Source of the DNA: Eretmocerus hayati
Lineage: Eukaryota > Arthropoda > Insecta > Hymenoptera > Aphelinidae
Direction: 5' to 3'
Assembly (NCBI GenBank): GCA_029851415.1
Contig: CM056741.1
Coordinates: forward strand, 62,858,282-62,922,281
DNA: 64,000 nt
The translations under genes were made by a program, and so were the position numbers. Positions within the stretch are counted from its first letter, which is position 1. Each line of letters opens with the position of its first letter. A model generated the notes under the pieces. That model was given only the letters and a program-made list of their open reading frames with translations. It did no database searches and was not told where the DNA came from. This document shows positions 11,001 through 23,000 of this stretch, piece after piece.

Positions 11001-14000
11001 TAAATTCATCCTAATACGATGTCATATATAAGATAATTTACTACAGTAGAATCCGGTCATAACGAGTCCGGTTATAACGAGAATCCGGTTATAACGAGCA
11101 AATTTGGAAGATTTGGTTGGCCGCCATATAATGTATATGCAAACAGGTCCGGCTATAACGATCCGGATATAGTAAGAATTCGGTTATAACGAGCGAAAAT
11201 TCTGTCAAAATTTGATTTCGGCGCCGGCTATACCGAGCAAATCGATGTGAACGCCGAACAATTCTGAATTGGGGAGCTTGAGACTCGAGCTAAACACGAG
11301 TATCATTGTGAATACTCATGCTCTAGTGAGCAAAATGGATAGATCGAATACAAGGAAGAGACAATTCATGACTAGCAATCCATTGGAATGTCTTACTTAT
11401 AACTTTTTATTTTCCATCATGTGTATCTGATCGTTTTCATCTTGCGGTTCTTTGAGTTCATGACAAATGCGAATTCCTAAATATTGTATGTCCATATCAT
11501 TAAGTGGAATAATGCACATCTACGTCATTGTCGCCCTGCCGTCGTATTTTGAATGTTGATCATCATTAGTTATTTGAATTCTTGATAAAAGATACTTTGC
11601 GAACTCAAGATTAGTTTTTTTTTTCATTCATCAGGGGTAGTGATAACAAAATCATATGAATTTGGGCCGATAAAACGGAGTCCGTTTATAATGACGTCCG
11701 GTTATAACGAGCATTTTCCTTCGGTCCCTTGGAGCTCGTTATAACCGGATTCTACTGTAGTTCAACCTCCAACTCTTTTACTACACCAACTACTACACCT
11801 TCCATGGTAGTTTGAAATTTCGAAAATCAAAAATAATGTATGTGCAAAAAATAGTTTATCATCGGACTCTGCTAAGGGAACATTCAGACCTTGAACCGCA
11901 TAAAATTTCGGAATGGGAAATCCCAGCTACCCATGTTTCTACAGAATAGAGCTCTCCGACGAATTTTACACAAATGTAGTTTTTTTCTTGTGAAGAGATT
12001 TAGATGTGATATTTTCACGCAAACTGAGCTTGACAGAGGGGAGCTTCTTTCGTCCAAATAATCCCCCCCGTTAATTAATCCACATCTGCGATTAGTGTTC
12101 ACATGTATCGAATCGCTCTTCTTAGCTCGAAGATCGACTCGATTCTGTAGATCGATCTATTTATGGGGGTCGCCATATTAGCTGTATGATAATTTTATAT
12201 CCTGTATTCTATATATATATATCTCCTATCAGAACTTATTCCATTTATCAACGTCGGTATGGATGGAATCTGTTGCTCCACTTTTAGAGTCGGTATAGAC
12301 GATTTCTACGTGTTCACTTATACCTATACATAGATCGAGGGGTTCAGATTGAAGTCGGAAAATGTTTCGATATTTATTTCGAGTATTTTACTATGACATA
12401 CCGCGCGCGTAGCGCGCAATTTTCGTCTAGTCCCCCCCGTTTATTAATCCACATCTGCTATAAGTGTTCACATGTATCGAATCGCTCTTTTCAGCTCGAA
12501 AATCGAATCGATTCTGTGGATCGATCTGTTCGTGTGTAGAGACTCGATCACGCCCTACACCGTGAATTTACAGAAGGGTTGGCACTAGGGCTCAAAATTA
12601 TGATGATCAGGAGTACAATTAAATAGCAATCTTTTATTTCGCTCCACAATACATGTGCTCGCAAGCGAGCTGGTTACTTCGGTACTCGGAGCGAGAGACT
12701 GACTCTCGCACATCGGCAGCCGCTGCTGCTCATCGGTGCTGCAACCCCCGCTCTCCCCGCTGGGAGACGGTGCTTATATGTGTGTGTCCGTGTGGCTCAT
12801 GCCTACAGTATTCCCCCCCCCCCCCCGAAAAAACGGAGTTTACTTATTCAGAAAAAAATCATATTATTTTTACATTTCAAAATTTTAGCGAAAAATCAAA
12901 TTGATTTTTTACATTTCAACTTTGTGAAAGGATTTTTTGGATGAACTCAAGTCAAATGAATTCCCTTATTTCAAGGCTATCAACTTATTCTAAATTTCTT
13001 ATGGAAGTTGCAGCAATTGGTTATCATCAAGCAAAATAAATCTTCAGTTTTCATCATGTAAATAACAAATTCTTAGTTTTAATAGGAACCTTGTATATAA
13101 ATAAATTTCTTTTTGGCTCAATCCATTTTAGATAGAAAGAGTTGCGTTGACTAATGTCAATTGTCTGAATAGTATCATCACTCGATGAATCTCTAACAAT
13201 GACAAACTCTATTCACTAACTGACAAAGAAGTGTAGTTATCGAAAGGAACTTTGCTTTCGTAAAGCTAAATTCAACTAATTTGCTTTCGAAGAACTCAAA
13301 ATCAAGTTATCGTATACAAATATAAATCTGATTGTTCAAGTATAAATCTGGTTGTTACTGATTTGACTCTTTGAACATAAGTAGGTATTTGCAAATGCTC
13401 TCAGAATTAGTTGTACATTGTTGTACATAATTGTGAGTACTTGGTCGATACCGGTTTGATTTTGAATTCCCAATAAAGAAAAACAAATCATGATGTCCCG
13501 CGCGCGGAGAATACGTCCTAGTATGTCTGATGATACTTTGAATGCATCTAGAAGACTCTCTTGTCTACAAACTTGCAGATTCATGTTGGACAAGACATTC
13601 ATTCAGACCAGGGACATTCAGGTTCTCATCATGGATCTCTTCAAGGTTCTGAACAAGGTTTAGCCCACACTTCACTAGGAGGTGCGTGGAGTATCGGTAC
13701 ATCAAACAAGGTTTGTAATGTTCACTGTCACACGCCAGGACAAACCATATTACAAAAGCTATGATGAATACTGTTTTGTCTACGCTCCTTACTTGCAAGA
13801 AGCTTAGCGTCCGATGATACGATTTCAGAACTTTTCTCATGCTCACCTCGATTACTACGTTGGTCCATGGTGGATTGAGATTTTGAAAACACCAGTTTCC
13901 TATCGCACATGGCTTATCATCAAACATTACTTGTGAAACTTTTAGATCCAGAAGTACCAATAATTTGGCATGAGAACCTTTGCTCTTTCTATTTACATAT

Positions 14001-17000
14001 ATAAACGAGCTCTTTTATGAATTTCAGACGTACAGGTTATCTTCTTGTGGAAATATTTACCCACAATATTTCAATGCAGACATAGAACAGAAACCAAGGA
14101 GTCTCTTTTATACAAATAATTTGTCCCACGATACTTTGATTGCATCTAGACATAGTCTCTTTCCTATATACTTCCAGGGTCAAACTGGGCAAGACATTCA
14201 CTCAAACCATGGACATCAAGGTTCTTACCATGGATCTCATCAAGGATCTGCGCAAGATTCAGCTCACGGTTCCGCAGGGTTTCATATCTCTACCGGTGCA
14301 TCAAATCAGGTTCGTAGTGCTTACTCTCACAGCAAACTAATACAAAATTTATGACGAATACTTTATCGTTGATGCTTCTCACTTACACGCAGCTTGGTGT
14401 TCGAGAATACGACTCCAGAACTCTTATAATGCTCACCTATATTTTTACGTTGGTCCGAGGTTGTTTGATATTTTCCAACCGCCAACCTCTTATCGCACCG
14501 AGCTATCAAACGTTATTTGTGGATCTCTTGGAGTACAAGAAATTTTGGATAGAGAATCTTTTCTCTGTCTATTGACATATATAGTAGAGATCTTTGATGA
14601 ATCTCACAAGTACAGGTTTTGTTGTTGTAAAGGAATTCACCCTGGTATTCATTGTCATTGGTAAATAGAAGTCTAGCACTGATGTGCGGGTTATAAGCAC
14701 TGTGGTCAGCGTGGCCAAAAGAAAATTTGCGATCTGTGCATCAACGTTCCGATGTTTCGGCTCAGCAGAACTTCAGGAACCTGACTCATTCTATGACTAC
14801 GCCGACTACAAAGTTTGAATAGTGGATCAACTCTAACCCTTGGTCATCGAACGAATATGAATGGCAGTGATAGAAATTTCCACACAGGCTCAGGTTGAAA
14901 AAATTAGCTGTCCCTCTCATACATCTCGCTTGTCTGATGATACTTCGACTGTACCTACAAGAATCTTTAGGGTCAAGCTGATCATACCGTCGTCCACGGA
15001 CATCAGCATGAATCTTATCAAAGTTCTGGGCAAGGTTCAGCTCTTGGTTCCACAGGGCATAGCGTCTCTATCGGTGCATCAAATCGTGTTCGTAATGCTT
15101 ACTCTTACGCACACTACAGAAGCTATGACAAATACTATTCAGTTTCGTTCATGTTTTCCACCTGCACGGAGTTTTGCGTTCGATAATACGATTTTAAAAC
15201 TTTCCAATCATGCTCGTCTCGATCACTTCGTTAATCCATGGTGGTTAGAGATTTTGAAATCATTAGCTTCCTATGCACACAAGGCTCACTGTGAAATGTC
15301 ACTCGTGTAATTTTCAGATTTTGAACTACAAAAAATTCTGGCACCAGAAACCGTTGCTCTATCTAATTAAACGATTAAACGAACTTACCTTAAGTGAAGT
15401 TCTATCGTAATTGTATGAAGCGCCTCTTCCGAAATGATCAATATGTAGTACTCCCGACTTCCTGCTGAAAGCCACAATTTTCAAAGCTAAAAAAGTTAGA
15501 TTTTGGCGCGTGGCGCCCTCGTACGACCCTCAGCCGTGCCTCTCGCGCGCTTCTCCGCCATTCTTCATTAGTTCAAAGCAGTCGCCGTGACATGAGAAGG
15601 GTATCAATATCGATTGATAAGGGTTCAAGTTTGAGGTGGGACTGATCATTTCGGAAGAGGCGCTTCATACAATTACGATAGAACTTCACTCAAGGTAAGT
15701 TCGTTTAATCGTTCAATTGTATTCGCGCCTCTTCCTCATGATCAATATGTAGATGTTTAAAGTATGATACGGCGACCGCGTCATTGCGGTACATGGTCTA
15801 TAAGGGTGTGCTATTTGTTCAAGGTGTTTATTTGCTCGATACAGGGTATTCAACGTGTTAGGAGTTCAGTATTGCTTCTGCAAACTTAGTATTATCATCG
15901 CATACATTGAGATTGTAAAATTTTGTAAATACGTTGGAGTTCTTGGTCCAGCCTGCTGTTTTTCGCAACAGGTCTATATTAATACCTTTACGACAAGCGG
16001 CGGACGTTGATGCATGTCGCGTAGAGTGGGCTGTTAACATTGTCGTATCGATGCCAGATTTCTCGAGACCTTCTTTGACCCAGCGGCTGAGCGTTTGAGC
16101 CTTTACGGATTTTCCAGGATTCTTGAGTGATACAAATAACAGATTGGCTTGGCCTCTTGTATCTCTAGTTCTATCTAACCAGGAGAGTGTTTCAGATCCG
16201 GGTCACGGATTAGTCTGGAACTCTGGGAATAGTCTTCTTTCATCACCAAAAGATGAAACCCAAAATTATAGACCCTAACGCTCAAGCGTTTTTGAGCTAC
16301 AGCCAATAACATTAGCATTGCCCATATAGGCCAATGTTAAAAATCATACATATAGGTATACCTGCAATGCTAATGTCCTTGGCTGTAGCTCGGAAACGCT
16401 TGAGCGTTAGGGTCTATAATTTTGGGTTTCATCTTTTGGTGCTGAAAGAAGACTATTTCCAAAGTTTTAGCCAAATCCGTGATCCGGATCTGAAACACTC
16501 TCCTGGTAAGTACACTCTCAGGGTGCTCGCGGCACAGATCTTTTTATTCTTACTAAAGAAAGGCAAGATCAAAACTGGTTGTTTTCTTCCAATTCCCGAT
16601 GTTTTGATTCTGTCTGGGATCTTGATCTCTATTTTATTTCTTTGAATCTTAATATTGTCGATTCTAATCAGAGAAAATGTTTGCATCCTATGACCAGTAA
16701 CGAGTGCGAGCAAGCAGATCAATTTTATGCTCAGGTCTTTGAGCTGTAGGTGGTCGTTGTCGTCCTGAGCAGCGAAGTAGTCCAGCACAATTTTAGGGTT
16801 CCAAGTTTCATCATATCTGGGTGTTGATGGTCTTAACTTCGCTAGGCCCTTGAAAAACCTTTTCATCCTGAAATCTCGTGCCATATCTGGTCCCACAAGC
16901 AAAGACATAGCTGACCTGTAGCAGTTGAGAGAGCTGTGAGCTGCTCCGTTCTCGAAAACTTTTGTGAGAAAAGTCATCACATCTTCCACGGAAGCGGTGA

Positions 17001-20000
17001 AAGGGTTACATCCGTTTTGACAGCAAAAAAGCCACCATTTTTTGAAACACGTTTCGTACTGTTTATAGGATGCGTCTGTCAGAGAAGACAGCGTGATTGG
17101 TGAAGATTCTTCTGGAACGCCTCTCAACTGGAATGCTGACCTGACAAGACTCCTGCCACCAGGGTTATCTTGTCCCAGAACTGCCCTGCTTGATTGCTAG
17201 AAAGGCGGAGACTAGTTTTAGCATCAAATCTGAATAATTTTGACCGTAGCATCCGTTGGAACAAGGGATATCATAGCTGGGCTGGCCAATCAGGCACAAC
17301 CATGATCCCGGTTGCTTTTTCATCTTTGATTTTTTGCAGTGACTTCAGAATAATTGAGAAAGGTGGGAATGCGTAAAAGAAATCCGCTCCCCATGATATG
17401 GTGAATGCATCGACTGCAATAGAATCAGGGTCTTTGTGCCAAGACACGTATTTTTTGCATTTTGCGTTAACTCTACTAGCAAACAAATCAACATCCGGCT
17501 TTCCGATGATTTGGCAGATCTTTGTGAAATTTTTCTGTGACAGCTCGATTTCTGTATTTGGCTCTAATTTACGAGATTCGTAATCTGCTTCAAAATTTTT
17601 TTTGGATGCGATGTACGTAGCAAAAATTCAAATATTCCTTTCTTCGCACCACCGCCAGGTGTCACGCGTGACGTGATTGAGATTTTCACACTGTATGCCA
17701 CCCATGCGATTAATATATGAAATAGCAGTGGTGTTGTCAATGTGCAATAGAATTTGGCAATTATTGCAGTCATCTGCGAAAATTTTGAGGCCGAAGAAGG
17801 CTGCAAGTAATTCAAGATGATTGATAGAGAAGTCTTTCTCTACCTCTGACCAATGGCCATTTGCTCTCTTATGTTCGCAAGCCGCACCCCAGCCAGTTAA
17901 GGACGCGGCTGTGAAGATCTCTAGATCATACTGCGTATGTCGTATAGGATTATTAGGTGCGTTTTTTAAAGATCGCCACCAGTTCAATTCTGCTATGATT
18001 CTTCCCGTGATTGCCATTGAAGCATTATAATTCCCGTTGCTAGACTGGAGGGCTAGAAACTTGGCTCTCGCAGGTTTTCGTGTAGAGCCATCCATAATTA
18101 ACAGCATTACAACAAGACACTAGAAAGCCTATCGTTTTTGCAAATTCTCGGATTCTAATCTTCTGGCCTATTTTTACATTGGTAAGGATCTTAATTCTTG
18201 ATAGTTTGTCATCAGGTAACTCTACGGCCATCAATTCGGAGTTGTAAATAAAACCTAAGTATTTACATCTTTGACTGGGGGTCAAGGCACTTTTTTCGAA
18301 ATTGGTGATGAATCCCAATTCCTTCAGTAGGGCTAGTGCTATACGAGTGTGACGCAGGCATTCTTCGTGAGATTTTCCAATTATCATGAGATCATCTAAG
18401 TATATTATGCACAGAATACCAAGTTTACGCAAGTAAGCGATCACTGGTTTCAAAATTTTGGTGAAAACAAAAGGGGCCACGTTTAGACCGAAGGGTAAGC
18501 AAGTGAATTCGTAAGTCTTATTTTTGAATTTGAATCTGAGGTATTTGCGATGTGACTCGTGTATCGAAACCAGGTAATAGGCATCTTTGAGGTCAATCGA
18601 TGTCATGAAGCAATTAGGGCCCAAAAGCTTGATAACGGTCCTGCCATCTTCTATTTTGAAATGACTTGTTCTGACAAATGTGTTGAGGCTCTTCAAGTTG
18701 AGGATGAGCCTAAATGATCCGTTCGATTTTTGCCTGAGAAAAATTGCAGAGAGGAATTGTGATTCACTCTCGGTGCATTCTACTACTGCGCCTTTCTGAA
18801 GTAATTCTGAAATCAGGACTGAGATTTCTATCTCTTCAGAGCCGGACCACTGAACTGACGGTACTAACGTTTGGTGAGGCAATTTCTGGAATGGAATTCG
18901 GTAGCCAGCTAGCCACGAGAAAATAGTTGGATCGGAAGTGACTCTAGTCCACTTGTGAGAGAAGAAGCGAAGCCTTCCAGATATACCACTTACAGGGTTT
19001 TCTAACGCCGGCTGTTGCGACGACGTTCTTGACTTCTCTTTCTCTGGGGGCTCGAGCGGTAATTCTTCCTGTAGTAAGGCTTGCGTCCTTGCCCGCCCGT
19101 CGAAGGTTGGTCTTTGGACCTCCGAGCAGGCGGGTTCTTCGAGTTTTTTGGGCCTCTAAAGTTGTTCTGATTATGTCTCGGTGTACCTTGGAAGATCTTG
19201 GCACTGTTTTCAAAGGTTTTCCTTGATTTTACTAACTCGTCAAGATTCCCTCCAAAAAGTGTTGCTCCCCACTTTGTATCGGCGAGTATTTCTTTTGCAG
19301 CCGGAGCAAGATTAGACATGACGAGATTCCGTCTAGATATAATTTCATCTCGTTGAAGATCTGCTAGGAGCTGGATCAAGTCTGTCATACAAACAAGCAA
19401 GGTTTTGTTCTCAGACTCTTTTTTGTCCTTGGAGCTCTGAGTCACCACATATGATGCTACCGCAAGGCAAGCATTAATCTTCTCCTGTTTGGCGATGATT
19501 CTGGCATCTCTGTGTATGAGTCCTTTTACTGCGGTCTTGAGCTCCTTATCCACTGGCGGAGGGTCACTAAAAGTGCAATTTTCTGGCATATGGTACTTTT
19601 TAACAAGGGCGGCTCTCTCCGTGTCTGGTATGCCATGTGATAAGGCGTCTTGCCAGCGTTTCATAAACTCAGAGTGCAGAGGTGGTGCTAGTTTTCTATC
19701 TACATGGAATCTGTTCCCCATGGCATTGAGGAGATCCTCACTCAAAGCGAGTTCTTCCTGATCGGACGTTCCGACGTTTTCATTTTTCTCGCCGTTGGTG
19801 GCCTTCGTAGAAGTGCTGTCCGAAGCATCTGTTTGTTTAGCCGGAGAGCCATAGCGAGATTTTGACGGTGACCTGGAGGCTGATCGTGAGCTACCTGTGC
19901 AGAAAAAGATTCGTAGACCGTCAGTTTTGAGCGACTTTCTCAAAATGCAACTCAATATCGCGCTCTATGTATTGCAAGGTCATGAGTCAAACTCTATTTC

Positions 20001-23000
20001 GAAATGTCTATATGAGTTGGGAAATTGAGAGATAACTCTCGTAGGTCTTTTTGAGTCAAACTCATTCTGCGTATGCAATTGCGAGTCAAACTCACTTGAC
20101 GCATAGTGTTGCGAGTCAAACTCGCTTCTTCCCAACGGAGCCACTCGAGTCAAACTCAGCGAGGGAGCCTGCGAGTCAAACTCGCTCGGTAATGCAGCAC
20201 TCGACTTTGGCGACAGCAAGTCAAATTTGCTTGAATTTGCACTTGGCGAGGTTATGTTTTCGGCAAACATTCACGAGTCAAACTCGTCGCACCATGTTGC
20301 ACTTCTTCGTGAAGTAAGAGCAATCGCTAGAGATTTTTAGGCGAAGTACTCTGCCGTTTTCCCGGCATTTCCCTATGCAGCCGACAAGCTCGCCGACGAG
20401 CCGAAAATACACGCGGCGTGGGGAATGTAAACCCGTCATGCGGTTCGCCCTTCTTCCTCAGGTTGGCGTTTATCTTTGCGAAAGTAGAGTAATCCTGGAG
20501 GACTTACGCGGAGAGGTTGATGTGTAGCTGACGCTGCCTGAAGAGTAGGATGAGCTTGAGCTCGTGGAGCTGCGGCGGTCCCGGCGTTTCTTGTGACGCC
20601 GGCTCGATTTCCTATGCTTGTGATGTTTCTTGTGCTTCTGCCGCTTCCTCGAGGGCGCGTCTGACGAGGAACTCTCCGAAAATGATGTACTGTCGTCTCG
20701 ACGTCTCCTCTTTCCCATCGTTGATAGCGAACTCCTAACCTTCGATGTGGCTCTTTCAGCACAAAGCGAAAGAATGAAGAATGGAGGAGAAGCGCGCGAG
20801 AGGCACGGCTGAGGGTCGTACGAGGGCGCCACGCGCCAGAATCTAACTATTTTAGCTTTGAAAGTTGTGGCTTTCAGCAGGAAGTCGGGAGTACTACATA
20901 TTGATCATGAGGAAGAGGCGCGAATACAATTACGTATATAGTCGAGCTCTTTGATGAATCTCACAAGAATACGTTTTTCTCTTGCGTAGACATCCACCCA
21001 CGATATTTCAATGCAGCCATAGGACAAAAAGCAAGAGTCTCTTTTATACAAATAATTTGTCCCACGACACCTTGATTGCATCTAGTAATGATCTCTCTCC
21101 TACATACTTCCAGGGTCAAGCTGGGCAAGAATTTAGCTCAAACCATGGACATGAAGTTTCTCACCCCGAATCTCACCAAGGATCTGGTCAAGGTTCAGCT
21201 CAGGGTTCCGTAGGGTTCGATATCCATGCACCAATTCAGGTTCGTGATGCTTCCTCTCACGCGACCACTAATACAGAAGCTTAAAAGTACTCTTTTGTTT
21301 ATGCTTTTCACTGGATCCTAGCTTGGCGTTCGATGATACGATTTCAGGACTCTCTAATGCTCATCTGCATCTTTTCGTTGGTCCGTGGTTGTTTGAAAGT
21401 TTTCAATCGCCAATTTTCTATCGCACGAAGCTTGGTATGAAACGTTATTTGTGGTCCTCTTGTTATACAAAAAATATTATCCCGAGAATCGCGTCTATTT
21501 AAATATACAGTAGAGCTCTTTGATGAGTTTCAAAAGGACAGATTTTGTTCTCGTAAAAAGATTTACACTGATATTCAAGGTCATTGGTGAGCCGAGTGTT
21601 AGGACTGACCTGCGGATTAGGCACTGTAGTCAGCGTGGCCAAAAAAGGACTTAGGATCTTTTTCAACCCAGTAGGACATCAGAAACCTGACTCATTTTTT
21701 GGTCATGCCAACTGCGAGGCTTGGACCGCGGGTCAATTTTAACCTTCGGTTCGCCAACGACTAAAAGTAGCAATGATAGGAATTTCCATACAGACTTAGA
21801 CTACAGAAAAAGCAATCCCCCGATACAACTCATTGGTCTGATTATACTTTGAATGCATTCAGAAGAATTCAATTCCTACATACTTCCAGGGTCAAGCTGC
21901 GCAAGGAATTCACCCAAACTATGAACATGAAGTTTCTTACCACGGATCTCACCAAGGATCTGGGCAAGGTTCCGTCGGAATCGATCACTCCATCAATGTA
22001 TCCAATCAGGTTTGTAATGCCTAGGCTGAAATTCATAGTCGTTAATCCGAGATCGGAGTCAGCGGATTGAGGGCACTGCGATCGCCATGGCGAGGCATTT
22101 TGCATCTGGACACAGCGATCGCAGCGCTCCTAATCCGCCGATTCTGATCTCGGATTAACGACTGTGAATCCGAGCCTCACTCTCACGCCATACTACAGGA
22201 GCTATGACGAATAGCATTTCGTTCGTGCGTCTCAGTTACGCGCAGCGTCACGTTTTATCATACGATTTCAGAACTTTTCTAATAGTCACCTCGTTTACAA
22301 CATTGGTGAACTTCGGCTTGATCATGTATGACACCTCAATCGCGATTGTTTACCCTGATACTCATGAGCGTCAATGATCTAAATCCAATCAAGCATGGCT
22401 CAAAACATGGTTATTCAATTATTACTTGGGTGGTAGTACCTGCTTAACATATTCATTCAGATTCTCACCGAGAAAAATTTTGGTAATCAGAGCCAAATTA
22501 CTCTGCCTATCTACAATTTTATCTGCACCACATGATCCTTAAATAATACAGATATGATTTTGCGTATTGAATTCACTTTCCTACGGCATGAATAGAATGG
22601 CTTAGTTAGTGTAACATTGTTATTCGGCCGATTTGAACTTGATAGATGCCAGAGCCGTCATGGATTCATTATAAAATATTGGTTTGTGTTTTCACGTTCA
22701 ACCGAAGATAGGTACACCAAGCAGATAACATATCTTTGGCCATGATAGCGATTGATCCCACAATGCATTTCCTTGAGTGTCGCCTCCCTTTAAAGCAACT
22801 CACGAACCGCAACAAAAATATCAGAAGTATTATGCGTAACTACTAATATATAACGAGCGCTCGAGATTGATTCACATTATCACCCCCCCCCCCCACCTCT
22901 CCCACATCCAGCTCCCCAAGAAAATAGAGGCCTTCAACGAAATGGTCTCTTATAAGTTCCAGCTGTCCTAGCTCAGCGATAATCACAGAACTTTTTCTGA

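Larger units (their letters stand above)
10896..13578 (+). other. gene A intron 3
   Basis: The intron contains a pogo-like element (11044-11757) and a copy-A-specific insertion (about 12050-13515). The remaining flanks align with 63054-63559 of copy B. No further exon was found. Confidence 0.65.
2316..14660 (+). repeat. segmental duplication, copy A (5' flank and first exons of gene A)
   Basis: Copy A is collinear in direct orientation with about 50664-64000. Anchors are 4918/54984 (TATA), 4978/55043 (ATG), 9695/61279 (exon 2), 10866/63030 (exon 3) and 14310/63692 (intron after a repeat exon). The offset drifts from 48.3 to 52.2 kb and back because each copy carries its own insertions and deletions. 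The right limit cannot be seen because copy B leaves the window. Most alignable non-coding sequence is clearly similar but not identical, so the duplication is not very recent. Confidence 0.9.
15369..20931 (-). mobile_element. DIRS-type tyrosine-recombinase retrotransposon in intron 6, antisense to the gene
   Basis: The order on the minus strand is inverted terminal repeat, gag, RT, RNase H, tyrosine recombinase, internal complementary region, inverted terminal repeat. This is the DIRS architecture. The terminal repeats are about 15415-15570 and 20770-20925. The internal complementary region (15643-15753) is the complement of the left end joined to that of the right end. There is no target duplication; an ATT occurs at each edge (15366-15368 and 20929-20931), and removing the element gives the sequence found in sister introns (near 13990 and 14585). 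Frameshifts, a nonsense codon, a catalytic substitution and a MITE insertion make it inactive. Confidence 0.92.
13520..22200 (+). repeat. tandem exon-plus-intron unit array (five units)
   Basis: Units starting near 13520, 14120, 14910, 21050 and 21830 each carry a 'GATACTTTGAATGCATCTAG'-like block 30-50 nt before the acceptor, a ~40-codon exon with donor GTTCGT or GTTTGT, and an intron with recurring blocks (CTCACACGCAG-like, then 'GAGCTCTTTGATGAATCTCA'). Unit length is about 600-800 bp once the DIRS insertion is removed. Copy B shows only the first unit before the window ends. Confidence 0.85.

Noticed and set aside
12653..12904. 83-codon plus-strand frame
   Set aside because: Lies in the copy-A-specific insertion; better explained as the complement of an LTR-like fragment.
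14351..14575. 74-codon frame identical to 63733-63957
   Set aside because: Lies in an intron with sister introns that do not keep it open. The identity fits gene conversion of a non-coding tract.
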